DNA of 64,000 nucleotides from Planctomycetota bacterium (GTDB taxonomy: Bacteria; Planctomycetota; Phycisphaerae; SM23-33), in the NCBI GenBank assembly GCA_022705325.1, contig JAKJER010000002.1:334351-398350 (forward strand), given 5' to 3'. Positions within the stretch are counted from its first letter, which is position 1; each line of letters begins with the position of its first letter. The notes beneath the pieces are model-generated. The model made no database searches, was not told where the DNA came from, and worked only from the letters and a program-made list of their open reading frames with translations. Shown here piece by piece: positions 19,976 to 29,689 of this stretch. The translations under genes and the position numbers were made by a program.

Positions 19976-20060
19976 GGAGAGGTGCCAGAGCGGCTGAATG
20001 GGCCGGTCTCGAAAACCGGTGTACCTTCGGGTACCGCGGGTTCGAATCCCGCCCTCTCCG
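19976..20060 (+). tRNA. tRNA-Ser (anticodon CGA)
   Basis: 85 nt. The acceptor stem GGAGAGG pairs with CCTCTCC and has discriminator G, as in serine tRNAs. The anticodon stem CCGGT/ACCGG closes the loop CTCGAAA, giving anticodon CGA. A long variable arm (GTACC/GGTACC around TTCG) and a T-arm with GGTTCGAATCC are present. No CCA is encoded. Its 3' end is repeated twice downstream. Confidence 0.95.
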
Positions 20061-20342
20061 TTTTCTATTTCCCGCTCGAATTCACCCTGCGCCAATGTGA
20101 CATGGCCGACAAACGCCATGGCGGGGTTCGAACCCGCGGTGCGAGCGGAGCGAGCCCGCGACGACGCCGGAGGCGCCGCGCAGCGAATCCCGCCCTCTCC
20201 GTTTTCTATTCCCCGCTCGAATTCACCCTGCGCCAATGCGACATGGCCGACAAACGCCCTGGCGGGGTTCGAACCCGCGGTGCGAGCGGAGCGAGCCCGC
20301 GACGACGCCGGAGGCGCCGCGCAGCGAATCCCGCCCTCTCCG
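20061..20342. repeat. Two 141-bp tandem repeats ending in the tRNA-Ser 3' end
   Basis: Units at 20061-20201 and 20202-20342 differ at only three positions seen by eye (about 98% identity). Each unit ends with CGAATCCCGCCCTCTCCG, an exact copy of the last 18 nt of the preceding tRNA-Ser (20043-20060), so that string occurs three times at 141-bp spacing. Each unit also contains a T-arm-like palindrome GGGTTCGAACCC. The array runs to 8 bp before the stop codon of the convergent symporter gene. Likely the result of recombination at a tRNA attachment site or of replication slippage. Confidence 0.9.
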
Positions 20343-20350
20343 TTTTCGTT

Positions 20351-21985
20351 TCACCCTTCCCTCGCGTGGTCGCTGCACTGGCGATCGCCGCTCTCCGCTT
20401 GCCGTCGCCTGGGGATCAGCAGCCCCACCACCAGCCCAGCCAGCAGGATAATCGCCGTTCCGACCACAATCACCAGGTACTTGTGGAGCGGGTTTCGCAG
20501 GTGGCACCAGGCCTTCGGCCAGAGGTCCATCTGCGACAGCGACATCCATGCCACGACCAACAGGCCCAGTGCCACGCCGGCAGCGGCGGCGGCGTTCCCT
20601 GCCCGCCGGCTGATCAGGCCCAGCAGGAACAGCCCCACCATTCCGCCGCTGAAGATGCCCGCCAGCGCCCACCACGTGTCCAAGGCGCCCTTGATGTTGA
20701 TCATCAGCAGCGCGGCGGCCGTGCCTACCACCCCCCACGCGACGGTAGCCCCGTGCAGCACTCGCATCGATTGCGCCTCGCTCGCCTTGGGACGCATGAA
20801 TCGTCGGTAGTAATCCGTCATCACCAGCGTCGCCGACGAGTTCAGCGACGTGGAGACCGTGCTCATGCCGGCCGCTAGAATCGCCGCGATCAACAGGCCG
20901 GTCAGCCCGGGCGGAAGTCGTTTCCCGATGAAGTACGGGAAGACCTTGTCGCCGATGTCCTTCGTCGTCAAGCCCGCCTCGATCTCTTTTACCCGTTGGG
21001 CGCGTTCGACCTGCCCTGCCGACGCCCCGGCGGTCATGAGCTTCTGCTCGGCCACCGCGTGCCGCACCTCGGCCAGGTCAACGGGATGGACCTGGTACCA
21101 GGCGAACAGCGCCGTGCCGATCAGTAAGAATACGGCGCTGACGGGAATGTAGAGCAGCCCCCCCAGCCAGACACTGCGGCGAGCCTCGCGATCGCTGGAG
21201 GAGGCGATGTACCGCTGGACGTAGTTCTGGTCGATGCCGAAGTTCTGAAGGTTGATGACCACTCCGTAGACCAGGACGACCCAGAAGGTCGCATCGGTCA
21301 ATGAAGCGTCGAAGCCCCCCAGCGAGAACTTCCCGTTGGCGGCGGCGATGCGGAAGACCTGGCCCGGCCCCTCGGGCATGCCCAGCAACAGCACGCCCAA
21401 GGCCAGCAGGGCCCCGGCCATCAGCACGATCGCCTGGAGGGCGTCGGTCCAGATGACGGCGACGATCCCGCCGACGAAGGCGTAGACCGTCACCGACGCC
21501 CCCACCACCAGGATGATCGCGCGGATGTCCCAGCCCAGCAACATGGCCAAGGCCAGGGCCATCAGGTACAACACCGTGCCCATCCGGGCCACCTGGGTCA
21601 GCAGGTAGAACACGCTGGCATAGATGCGGGCCCAGGGCCCGAACCGGTGCTCCAGGTGCGCGTACGCCGAGACCTCTCCGCTGCGCCGGTAATACGGCAT
21701 GAACCACCGGACGGCGACCCACGTTGCGACCGGCAAAGAAAGCGAGAAGACGAACCAACTCCAGTTGCTCGCGTACGCCCCGCCGGGAATGGCCAGGAAG
21801 CTGATGCTGCTGAGAAACGTCGCGAAAATCGACAGCCCGCAGGCCCAACCTGGCAACGAGCGCGAGCCGGCGGTGAAACCCTCCGTCGAGCGGCTGCGTC
21901 GGTGAAAGTGGAAGCCGATGCCCATGGTGGCGGCGAAGTACGCCCCGAGCACCAGCCAGTCCAGGAGATAGAAATGTCTGCCCAT
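20351..21985 (-). CDS. Sodium:solute symporter (SSS family)
   Basis: A 544-residue membrane protein with about 13 hydrophobic segments. It has the SSS landmarks: N-terminal GxxxxRRSRSTEGFTAGSRSLPGWACGLSIFATFLSSISFLAIPGGAY (sodium-site helix region), the GGIVAVIWTDALQAIVL segment and the ILAAGMSTVSTSLNSSATLVMTDYY signature. The first is quoted in family terms; key residues are RS...GS.S and the SS pair. The substrate is not predictable; adjacency to the FGE-sialidase gene suggests a sugar such as a sialic acid. GGAG precedes the ATG. Confidence 0.85.
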   Translation of the reverse strand: MGRHFYLLDWLVLGAYFAATMGIGFHFHRRSRSTEGFTAGSRSLPGWACGLSIFATFLSSISFLAIPGGAYASNWSWFVFSLSLPVATWVAVRWFMPYYRRSGEVSAYAHLEHRFGPWARIYASVFYLLTQVARMGTVLYLMALALAMLLGWDIRAIILVVGASVTVYAFVGGIVAVIWTDALQAIVLMAGALLALGVLLLGMPEGPGQVFRIAAANGKFSLGGFDASLTDATFWVVLVYGVVINLQNFGIDQNYVQRYIASSSDREARRSVWLGGLLYIPVSAVFLLIGTALFAWYQVHPVDLAEVRHAVAEQKLMTAGASAGQVERAQRVKEIEAGLTTKDIGDKVFPYFIGKRLPPGLTGLLIAAILAAGMSTVSTSLNSSATLVMTDYYRRFMRPKASEAQSMRVLHGATVAWGVVGTAAALLMINIKGALDTWWALAGIFSGGMVGLFLLGLISRRAGNAAAAAGVALGLLVVAWMSLSQMDLWPKAWCHLRNPLHKYLVIVVGTAIILLAGLVVGLLIPRRRQAESGDRQCSDHAREG

Positions 21986-22129
21986 CGCTCCGCTCTCGAT
22001 CCTTTCCGGCGGCAGCCGTTCGCACTCAGCTTACAGCAGAACGCCTCGGGGGTATAGCTCATCCAAGGTCGAACGCCGGGCGCCCGCAGCCTGGAACTGC
22101 AGACCAAGCCTCCAGGTTCGCGGCTCCAC

Positions 22130-24814
22130 TCAATCGGCCGGCCGATAGGCGCCGGACAGGTCCCAGGCGATGGACCCGATGCCGAAGTCGGCCTCGCTGC
22201 CCCCGGCCCCCTCGCCCCACTGTATGTACGTCTGACCGGCCTGGGCCAGCGGGTCTCGGGTGGCAGCCGCCCACCGCACGCCTAGCAGCTTGCCGTCGCG
22301 ATAGACCCAGGCTCGCCCCGTCGCGTCGACAGCCAGGCGATAGACGTGATCGGCGGACCCATTGTCAAGCCCCGTCGCCAGGGGCGCGAACTTCTTGTCC
22401 AGCCACAGCACCGCGTTGGTCGTCACGGTGATCATGCTTCGCCTGGGCCCGTCGGGCCCTGCGACCACCGTCTCCAGGTCCACGCCCCGCGTCTGGCTGG
22501 TCGAACGAGAGACACGCAGAACAATCTCGACGGTGTGGCCCTTGTCGGCCTTGGCCGAGCCGAAGGAGTCTGCTCGGTCGTCAATCCATCGAACGCGCTG
22601 GCCTGGTCCGGTCGTCACTGTCAACCGTCCGCCCTCGAGCCTGACGGCCTTGTCCTCGGTGGTCCCGCTGCCGCTGAACCGCCACGCGAGCCTGGTCTTC
22701 GTGGGCGCCTGATCCGCCCGGTACACGACGGTCAGGTCCTTCTTCGCGGGCAACGGCTTGGCGCCGGCGGACGCGTCTGCGGGCCGCTCCTGCGAGGCCG
22801 CGGCGTCTGCCCGCGGCGGCGGGGCCTGACGCAGCCAAGCCAGGTTGAAGCGATATTGCTGTTTGGAGCTGATCAGGTGGATCACCCTGTCGGGCGTCTG
22901 GTGGATGGACATGTAGCCCCGCGGTTCGGCCGACATGTCGCTCATGGTGAACGGCCCGGTGTTGCCCCCGCCGTCCACGCGGCGCGGGGGACCGCCCGCG
23001 GTGATCAGGCGGCGGACCTGCCACGTCTCGCCCTCGTCGTCGCTGAGTGCGGCGAACAGGCCGGACCCCTTGTGGGTCTTGCCGGACGAATCGGTGAACT
23101 CCACGCTCTTGCCGAACGACGCGAAGAAGATCGGTCCCTCCGCCAGCCGCGTCAGCACCAGCCGCTGCCCCCCGCCGATAGGCGGAAACGGGCTGGCCTT
23201 GTACGCCCACGTGCATCCGCCGTCGGCCGACAAGCTCATGGGCATCTTGCCGTCAATGCTGTTGCCCCGCCCAGACGCCAGCAGCCGCCCGTCCTTCAAT
23301 TCGACCAGGGCCGCGTGAATCCCCGCCATGACCGCCCCGCTCTTGCCGGACGAGAAGTCAGGAATCGGCTTGCCCTCGGCCGGGTCGGCCCAGGTCTTCC
23401 CGCCGTCGTCGCTGACGAGAACGGCCGATCCGCCCGAGCCGCCGGGCACGGCGTCGCAGGGGACGATCAGCCGGCCCCTCCGCGTCTTGATGACCGACTC
23501 GATAGGCATGTGATGCAGACCGTGCTCGGGCATGATCAGCCTGGCCCTCGACCACGTCGCGCCGCTGTCGCGCGAGGTTCTCATCACCGTCGCCAGCGCG
23601 CCCCACGTGCCGCCCGCGCCCAGGCCGTTGAAGTGAAAGATCGTGCCGTCGTCGTCCAGGAAGAGGGCCGATGCGTGGTCGTTGCGGTCGGGCGCGTCCC
23701 AGAACGGCTCGGCCGGCTCCCATTCCGTCGCCCCGCGGCGCAGCCGGCTGGCCGCGATGCCCAGCTCGCGCCCGGGCTCGGTGCGACAGGTGTACCAGAT
23801 CGCCAACATGTCGCCGTTGGGGCAGGCGACAACGGCCGGGCAGTGATTGTGTCGCGAGAAGAGCGGACCTTCCGAGCCGGGCGGGATCTTCACGTACTGG
23901 ATGGGCCCCTCGAAGTAGGGCTTGGACATGTCGGGCCCGGCGGACCAGTCGGTCTTCTCCTGGCGGACGTCTCGCGCCCAGCGGCGCGGCGGGACGGGCG
24001 GCAGCGGCGGCGTCTTCGGCGGATCGCCGCAGGCCACGCGGAAACCGATCAGCCAGTGCTTGTCGAGCGGCAGCGTGCCGGAGCGGTTGGCCGAGCGGAG
24101 ATACTCCAGCAGCGTCGAATGGCTCCCGCCGCGCGTGACGCGGAAGTCGCCCTCAGCCCGCCCTGCCGGATCGATCTGGTCCCCTCGGGGGTATGGTCCG
24201 TACCAATCGGCGCACCACTCTTCCACGTTGCCGTGCATGTCCAGCAGGCCCCAGGCGTTGGGCGGCGTCCGGCCGACGTGCAGCGGCAGGACGTCGCCCT
24301 CGTCGCCCCGCGAGGGGAACCAACTGTTCTTGACGTTCTTGTGGAACTCTTTGGGGAGCTTGTCGCCCGCGTGGTACGGCGTGGTCGTGCCCGCTCGGCA
24401 GGCGTACTCCCACTCTGCCTCGCTCGGCAGGCGGTAGGGCTTGCCTTCCTTGCGCGCGAGCCACCGGCAGAACTCGGCCGCTTCCTCCCACGAGACGAAC
24501 ACGACGGCCTCGTCGTCGTCCTTGGAGAATCCGTTCTTGCCGCGGAGGGCTTTGTGCTTTGGGTCGTACTGCTCGTACTGGGCGTTGGTGACCTCGGTGG
24601 CCGACAGGTGGAACGGGCGGGAGATCGTCACCTTGTGGACGGGCCGCTCGTCGAAGTCACCCCCCTGCTCCTGGCCCATCTGGAACGCACCGGCCTCGAT
24701 GCGGATCATCTTCATCCCAAGGGTATTCTGGAAGCCATCTGCCTCGGCCGCCCCGACAGCCGACCATCCCGCCGCCAAAACCAACACAAATGCTAGAGTC
24801 GTGGGCGTGTTCAA
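22130..24814 (-). CDS. Exported SUMF1/FGE-like domain fused to a sialidase-type propeller
   Basis: An 894-residue protein with a signal peptide (to about residue 23). Residues about 28-265 are an FGE-sulfatase (SUMF1-like) domain: GMKMIRIEAGAFQMG, EVTNAQYEQY, VSWEEAAEFCRWL, RLPSEAEWEYACRAG, WGLLDMHGNVEEWCADWYG, RVTRGGSHS and GFRVAC. Residues about 300-660 are a BNR/sialidase beta-propeller with Asp-box-like repeats (SRDSGATW, SDDGGKTW, SADGGCTW, SDDEGETW). The last 190 residues look like a LamG/concanavalin-type domain. The start is TTG at 24814, chosen because it gives a complete signal peptide. FGE-like domains activate sulfatases or act as scaffold or lectin modules; here the true role is open. 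It sits next to a sodium symporter. Confidence 0.8.
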   Translation of the reverse strand: MNTPTTLAFVLVLAAGWSAVGAAEADGFQNTLGMKMIRIEAGAFQMGQEQGGDFDERPVHKVTISRPFHLSATEVTNAQYEQYDPKHKALRGKNGFSKDDDEAVVFVSWEEAAEFCRWLARKEGKPYRLPSEAEWEYACRAGTTTPYHAGDKLPKEFHKNVKNSWFPSRGDEGDVLPLHVGRTPPNAWGLLDMHGNVEEWCADWYGPYPRGDQIDPAGRAEGDFRVTRGGSHSTLLEYLRSANRSGTLPLDKHWLIGFRVACGDPPKTPPLPPVPPRRWARDVRQEKTDWSAGPDMSKPYFEGPIQYVKIPPGSEGPLFSRHNHCPAVVACPNGDMLAIWYTCRTEPGRELGIAASRLRRGATEWEPAEPFWDAPDRNDHASALFLDDDGTIFHFNGLGAGGTWGALATVMRTSRDSGATWSRARLIMPEHGLHHMPIESVIKTRRGRLIVPCDAVPGGSGGSAVLVSDDGGKTWADPAEGKPIPDFSSGKSGAVMAGIHAALVELKDGRLLASGRGNSIDGKMPMSLSADGGCTWAYKASPFPPIGGGQRLVLTRLAEGPIFFASFGKSVEFTDSSGKTHKGSGLFAALSDDEGETWQVRRLITAGGPPRRVDGGGNTGPFTMSDMSAEPRGYMSIHQTPDRVIHLISSKQQYRFNLAWLRQAPPPRADAAASQERPADASAGAKPLPAKKDLTVVYRADQAPTKTRLAWRFSGSGTTEDKAVRLEGGRLTVTTGPGQRVRWIDDRADSFGSAKADKGHTVEIVLRVSRSTSQTRGVDLETVVAGPDGPRRSMITVTTNAVLWLDKKFAPLATGLDNGSADHVYRLAVDATGRAWVYRDGKLLGVRWAAATRDPLAQAGQTYIQWGEGAGGSEADFGIGSIAWDLSGAYRPAD

Positions 24815-25077
24815 ATCCGTATCCCTATTCGCTGCACAACACCGTCCGGCTTTCTCTACTCAACGCCCCGTACGCCGCGCTTATTCCACCGCTTCCCTTT
24901 TCCCGGCGGAAGCAGTGACCAGGTCTTGCCAAAGAACCAAGCTCTTCGATCAGGCCTGGCGGCAGTGCAAGGAGGATCCTTCACGCATCACAGGGGCCAG
25001 GCACGGCGCAAGCAACAGGCCGTGACGGAGCCAACGCCCCATCCCGGCCTGTTGGCGGTCGAGCAGGCGAACGCTGC

Positions 25078-27252
25078 TTACTTGCGGGCCTTCTTGAAAA
25101 CGGCATTGGCCCGGGCCGCGAGTTGCTTGTCGCGGGTGGTCTTGGCCACCTTCTGCATCACCGGCTTCACCTCGGCCGGGTTGGAGCCCACGATGCGGTC
25201 GCCGATGGAGACGGCCGCGATGCAGGCCTCTTCCTTCAACTCGCCGTCCAGATGGGCGGCAACCATCTCCAGCGACTGGAGCGAGGGCACGTCGCCCAGG
25301 GCGGCCAGCAGGAGGCGTTTCTCGGCGGTCTGCGTGGCCAGGGCGGCGGCCTGCTGGAGCATCTCCACCTTCTTCTCCACGGGCAGGTTGGCCTGGGGGA
25401 TCAGGCGGATGTAACCGCGGAGGCTGAGGATCTTGACCTTGTTGTCGCTGCTCTTGGTCAACTCGGCGACGGCGGGCAGGGCGTCGGGGCTGGTCCAGTC
25501 GCACAGAACGCGGACGGCGGTGTCCTTGACCTGGGGGTCGCTGTCGTTCAGGGCGGCCTGGACGGCCTGCAGGGCCTTGGGCCCCCCGGCCGTGCGGAGG
25601 ATGCGAAGCAGGGCCAGCTTGGGCTCGCCCTTGGCCTTGGCGACGGCCTCGACTACGGGGTCGACACAGGCGGACGAGACGACCGCGGTCGTGAGGGTGA
25701 TGTTCTCGCCCTCGCCGACAGTCTTGGTGGCCGGCTGGCCGCTGACGGTGTAGTCGATCTTCAGTTTCTTGACCAGGCCCTGGGCGGGGTCGCCGCCGAG
25801 GGCGGAGTTGCTGGCCTCGATGGTGAGCGTGCCGTCCTTGACTAGTTTGGCGACCTTCTTGGTCACGTCGGCCATCGGACCGTTGGGCAGGCTGCCGTAG
25901 ACGGCCTTGACGACGGTGACGTTGCCGCTGGCGGGAGCGGTCTGGCGGGCGCACAGCGCCCCGACGGCGCTCTCTACGGCCTTGATCTCGGCATCGCCGC
26001 GGCCCTTGAGCAGGACGGCCAGCATCGGGGCCAGCTCGCTGAGTCCCGCGGTGTCGCGGAGGGCCTTGATGGCGGCCAGGCGGACGGATTCGTCCTGGTC
26101 GTCGGCGGCCTTGATGAGCAGCACGGCGGCAGCCGGGCCGGAGAAGCGCTGGGCGACCAGCTCGGCGCCCAGGCAGCGGGCCTTGGCGTCGCCGGCGGCC
26201 AGCAGGCTTCCGATGGCCTGGTCGCCTTCCTTGCCCGGGAAGCTGGCCAGGCACGAGCGAGCGACGGAAGCCGCCTCGCCGGCGCCCGACAGGGCCAACT
26301 GGGCCAGTACGGGCACAGCCGGGGCATAGCCGATCTGCGTGACGCTGCGGATGGCGACGACCTGCACGCCCTCCTTGCCGTTCTTGGCCAATTCCAGCAG
26401 GGCCGGTCCGGCGGCGGCGTCGCCGCGCAGGCCCAGCGTCTGGCAGAAGAGGATCTGCTTGTCGGCATTCAGCTTGGGCAACTCGTCGGCCAGGGCCTTG
26501 GATGTCTCGGGGGCCTTGAGTTCGAGGGCGGTGCGTGCGGCAGCGCCGACGAGGATCCAGTCGTCGCCCCGGACGGCCTCCATGAGCATGGGAATGCCCT
26601 GCGCCTGCCGGGCGAGGACCACGCCGCGGAAGCCGGCGGTGCGAACCTGGTGCGGAGCCTTGGGCAAGGTGCGGAGCTTGTCGTAGAGTGCGATGGCCTG
26701 GTCCACCTGGCCCTTCTCGCTGAGCGCCTCGGCGGCTCGGAGCAACCCTTCACAGAAGTTGCTGCGGTTCTCGTCGCTGACGGAGGCCAGCGAGTCCTCT
26801 ATGGCCTTGGCGGCTTCGACCGTCCCGATCTGCCCCAGCGACTTGGCGGCGGTCTGGGCAGTGGTCGGATCGGCGTCCTTAAGCAGGGCCGCCAGCGCTG
26901 CGACGGCCTTGGCGTCTTTGCGGACGCCGATGGAGGCGATGACGCCGACGCGGTGCAGGCCCGTGAGCTTGCCCAGGGCGGCGCGGAGGGCCTCGTCGAC
27001 CTCAGGCGCGGGAATCGGCTCGAGCGCATAGCGGGCGTAGTGCGCCAGGTTGGGCTGGTCGAGCAGGCCGGCCAGCACGGGGACGGCCTTGGCCGTGCCG
27101 CAGCGAGAGAGCAGGCGGCAGGCGTCGGCCTTGTCCTTCACCGAGGCGTCGGCGGACTTGAGGGTTGCGATGAGCTCGGCCTCGTCGGCCCGTACAGCCG
27201 GGGCGGCCATCAGCAGGGCAGCCAGCGCGAGTGTGAGTGCGGTTTTCCACAT
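25078..27252 (-). CDS. Exported HEAT-repeat protein
   Basis: A 724-residue protein with a clear signal peptide (MWKTALTLALAALLMAAPAVRA) followed by alpha-helical HEAT/PBS-type repeats through almost the whole length, for example KAVAALAALLKDADPTTAQTAAKSL-like units, with L/A heptads about every 30-35 residues. An insert at about residues 455-565 (VTVVKAVYGSLPNGPMADVTKK...) is not HEAT-like. The ATG at 27252 has AGGAG upstream. The gene lies 28 nt downstream of the Gfo/Idh/MocA gene on the same strand, so the pair is probably an operon. HEAT arrays bind proteins; the partner is unknown. Confidence 0.75.
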   Translation of the reverse strand: MWKTALTLALAALLMAAPAVRADEAELIATLKSADASVKDKADACRLLSRCGTAKAVPVLAGLLDQPNLAHYARYALEPIPAPEVDEALRAALGKLTGLHRVGVIASIGVRKDAKAVAALAALLKDADPTTAQTAAKSLGQIGTVEAAKAIEDSLASVSDENRSNFCEGLLRAAEALSEKGQVDQAIALYDKLRTLPKAPHQVRTAGFRGVVLARQAQGIPMLMEAVRGDDWILVGAAARTALELKAPETSKALADELPKLNADKQILFCQTLGLRGDAAAGPALLELAKNGKEGVQVVAIRSVTQIGYAPAVPVLAQLALSGAGEAASVARSCLASFPGKEGDQAIGSLLAAGDAKARCLGAELVAQRFSGPAAAVLLIKAADDQDESVRLAAIKALRDTAGLSELAPMLAVLLKGRGDAEIKAVESAVGALCARQTAPASGNVTVVKAVYGSLPNGPMADVTKKVAKLVKDGTLTIEASNSALGGDPAQGLVKKLKIDYTVSGQPATKTVGEGENITLTTAVVSSACVDPVVEAVAKAKGEPKLALLRILRTAGGPKALQAVQAALNDSDPQVKDTAVRVLCDWTSPDALPAVAELTKSSDNKVKILSLRGYIRLIPQANLPVEKKVEMLQQAAALATQTAEKRLLLAALGDVPSLQSLEMVAAHLDGELKEEACIAAVSIGDRIVGSNPAEVKPVMQKVAKTTRDKQLAARANAVFKKARK

Positions 27253-27280
27253 GATTCGAATTCTCCTGGATAGGATTCGC

Positions 27281-28585
27281 CTAGTAGGTCCACGGCTCGC
27301 GCATGGCTCGGCTGCGCATGCGGTTGGCCTCGTCATCGTTGATGAACACTTCCTTGATCGGGTCGAACTTCAGGTCTCGCTTGAGCCACATGCAGATGTT
27401 GGCGGCGTGGACCGTCAGCATGGAGCGGTGCATGACCAGCGGGTTGGCCACGGTGGTGCGGCGGCTCTTGACGCAGTCGAGGAAGTCACGCATGTGGTCC
27501 AACGAGCGCCCGGTGCGGGCCACGTACTCGCCGATGACTCGCTTGAACTCGCCCAGGAGCTTGATGGACGAGGCGTCGGGCTTGGAATAGCCGTCGGCGG
27601 CGGCGACCCAGCCCTCGGGCCCGTCAAACCGCTCGCCGCACGACCCGTGCCAGTACTGGTTGCCGCGGGCGAGGATCATCTTCACGCCGTTGCCGAACGT
27701 GGTGACCATGCCGTCGCCGCTGTCGTTCTGGACGTACTGGTAGGAGACGGGCGAGATGCCGTTGGCGTCGATGCCCGCCTGGGCCTGGGCAAACGTGTGG
27801 GCCCCCCACTCGCCGATGCAGCTCGTGTGGAAGTCGTAGTACCCGCGCCAGCCGCCGCTGACGTAGCGGGCGTTGTAGGGCCTCCACGGGCAGGCGCCCA
27901 GCCAGGCGTCCCAGTCCACCTCCTCCTTGGGCGGAAGGGGCTGCTCGGGCAGCCAGTCGTGCTTCATCTCGGCCGCGTCCCACGGGGCGATGTGGGCGTA
28001 GCACGTATGGACTTTGCCCAGCCGGCCCGTGCGGGCCATCTCGATGCAGAACACGTGATTGGGCTCGCTCAGCCGCTGCGTGCCGGTCTGGTAGACCCGC
28101 CCGTAGCGCTCGGCGGTCTCGACGACGGCCCGGCCTTCGGCGATGGTCATGCAGGATGGTTTCTCGCTGTAGACGTCTTTGCCGGACCGCATGGCCAGGA
28201 TGGCGCCCATGGCGTGCCACCGGTCGCCCGTGGCGATCAGGACCGCGTCGATGTCCGTCCGCGTGGCCAGAAACTCGCGGATCTCGGGGTACATCTTGCA
28301 GTCCTCGTTGCCGTAGTTCTTGTCGATAACGTTCTTGATGGCCAGGCGTTGCTTCTTCTGGAGGTCGCAGATGGCGACCACCTGAACGTCCTTCTCGCGC
28401 ATCATCCATCGCAGGTCGTGCATGCCGCGGTGCTGGATGCCGATGCAACCGGCCACGATCCGCTGGCTGGGGGGCACGGCCCCATCTTTGCCCAGTGCCG
28501 TGGAGCGCACCAGCGCGGGCGCCGCCAGGACGGCGCCGGCCTGGGCGGCCGACCGGAACAACCCCCGTCGCGTCAATTTCTGCAT
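27281..28585 (-). CDS. Tat-exported Gfo/Idh/MocA family oxidoreductase
   Basis: A 434-residue protein. The N-terminus is a twin-arginine signal (LTRRGLFRSAAQAGAVLAAPALV). The NAD(P)-binding fold begins with QRIVAGCIGIQHRGM, an atypical glycine pattern, and contains VVAICDL and the family EKP motif (DVYSEKPSCMT), whose lysine is catalytic. The C-terminal domain contains GGWRGYYDFHTSCIGEWGAH, typical of planctomycetal members. Such enzymes oxidise or epimerise sugars and cyclitols; the Tat signal means the folded, cofactor-loaded protein works outside the cytoplasm. The ATG has GAGGAGA upstream. Leads the pair with the HEAT gene. Confidence 0.85.
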   Translation of the reverse strand: MQKLTRRGLFRSAAQAGAVLAAPALVRSTALGKDGAVPPSQRIVAGCIGIQHRGMHDLRWMMREKDVQVVAICDLQKKQRLAIKNVIDKNYGNEDCKMYPEIREFLATRTDIDAVLIATGDRWHAMGAILAMRSGKDVYSEKPSCMTIAEGRAVVETAERYGRVYQTGTQRLSEPNHVFCIEMARTGRLGKVHTCYAHIAPWDAAEMKHDWLPEQPLPPKEEVDWDAWLGACPWRPYNARYVSGGWRGYYDFHTSCIGEWGAHTFAQAQAGIDANGISPVSYQYVQNDSGDGMVTTFGNGVKMILARGNQYWHGSCGERFDGPEGWVAAADGYSKPDASSIKLLGEFKRVIGEYVARTGRSLDHMRDFLDCVKSRRTTVANPLVMHRSMLTVHAANICMWLKRDLKFDPIKEVFINDDEANRMRSRAMREPWTY

Positions 28586-28755
28586 ACTTGTCTCCTCTGG
28601 TATTGGAGCGGGAGCCCGCGCAAGGGACGCGGAAACGTGCAGGCCCGCTCCAGATAGTAACGCGGGGGGCGGAGGGTTCATTTCCGCATTTCCCGGTCGG
28701 TCTCGATGGGAGATTCCCTGGATGGTTCGGAGAATCCGCGATACCATGAAAACCA

Positions 28756-29451
28756 GTGTATCTCTCCCGACAGAAAGGCTTCACGCTGGTCGAGTTGCTG
28801 ATGGTGGTGGCGATCGTCGCGCTGCTGCTGAGCATGCTGACGCCCACGCTCCAGCGGGCCAAGGAGTTGACTCGGAGGGGGATCTGCGCCAGCAACCTGC
28901 GGCACGTCCACGTCTGCACGCAGTTGTACGCCGACCAGAGCCGCAACCTCGTGCCGCCCCGCTACTGGCCCTGGAGCCAGTACCACGTCGGCAACGACTA
29001 CACCACCGGGGCGCCCCAGATGGCCATGGGCTTCCTGCTGCTGACCAACGGCAAGTACGTTCAGCCGGACATGCTCTTCTGCCCGTCCGACCGGTACTTC
29101 TCCCTCCGCACCCACTGGCCGGAAGGCAACTACGGCGGCACGCGGAACTGGCTGGCTTATTGCTGCAGCTACGCCCAGCGCGAGGAGCAGTTGACCTCCT
29201 CGGGGGAGTTCGGCGTCCATCCCGAGCGATTCCGCATGCCTTTCGCTCCCTCCAACTGGGCTTACGCCAGCGACTTCTTCACGACGGCCATCCCGGCCAA
29301 TCCCTACGCCGTCCACAAGGAAGGCTGGATGGTCGCCACGTTCGGCGGGGCCAGCGTCTGGGTGGAGCGAACCGACGAGATATGGGGCGGCATCACCTGG
29401 AGCACCGACTACACCGGCCAGGGCCTCACCTGGCAACGGTTTGACCGCTGA
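28756..29451 (+). CDS. Prepilin-type N-terminal cleavage/methylation protein
   Basis: A 231-residue protein with a short leader and the motif KGFTLVELLMVVAIVALLLSMLTPTL, followed by the pattern LRHVHVCTQLYADQSRNLVPPRYWP and CPSDRY, which is characteristic of the large planctomycete family of pseudopilin-like proteins with a DUF1559-type head. The start used is GTG at 28756; the ATG ten bases upstream is in another frame, so either GTG is real or a single-base indel separates them. No good ribosome site is seen. It is not in the pilus operon and probably decorates the cell surface or a pseudopilus. Confidence 0.75.
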   Translation: MYLSRQKGFTLVELLMVVAIVALLLSMLTPTLQRAKELTRRGICASNLRHVHVCTQLYADQSRNLVPPRYWPWSQYHVGNDYTTGAPQMAMGFLLLTNGKYVQPDMLFCPSDRYFSLRTHWPEGNYGGTRNWLAYCCSYAQREEQLTSSGEFGVHPERFRMPFAPSNWAYASDFFTTAIPANPYAVHKEGWMVATFGGASVWVERTDEIWGGITWSTDYTGQGLTWQRFDR

Positions 29452-29689
29452 GGAACGTCCCTCCCCGCTCTTCATCCGAGTAGGCCCACGGGGTTGACCA
29501 ACACCCGCGGCCAGCCACCTGCAGAATCTTGCGCGTCCAGCAAGGGCTGCCCGCTCCTGCCGGGGTTGTTTCGGGTGGCTCACGGGCTGGCCCCTCGCCA
29601 AGTCATCATCCCGCCGGGGGCATTTGACGGCGTCCGCCGCGGCGTGTATTCTCTTTGTCGCGTGGCAGTTGACATGCGATGGAGAATCT

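Noticed and set aside
19892..20878. Several open frames crossing tRNA-Ser and its downstream repeats on both strands
   Set aside because: They are translations of the tRNA and its repeats, a well-known source of false proteins.
22346..24796. 816-aa open frame on the plus strand
   Set aside because: Antisense of the FGE-sialidase gene; repetitive R/G/P-rich sequence.
28746..28790. Start of the prepilin-like gene at the ATG at 28746
   Set aside because: This ATG is in another frame and would not give the KGFTLVEL signal; the GTG at 28756 does.
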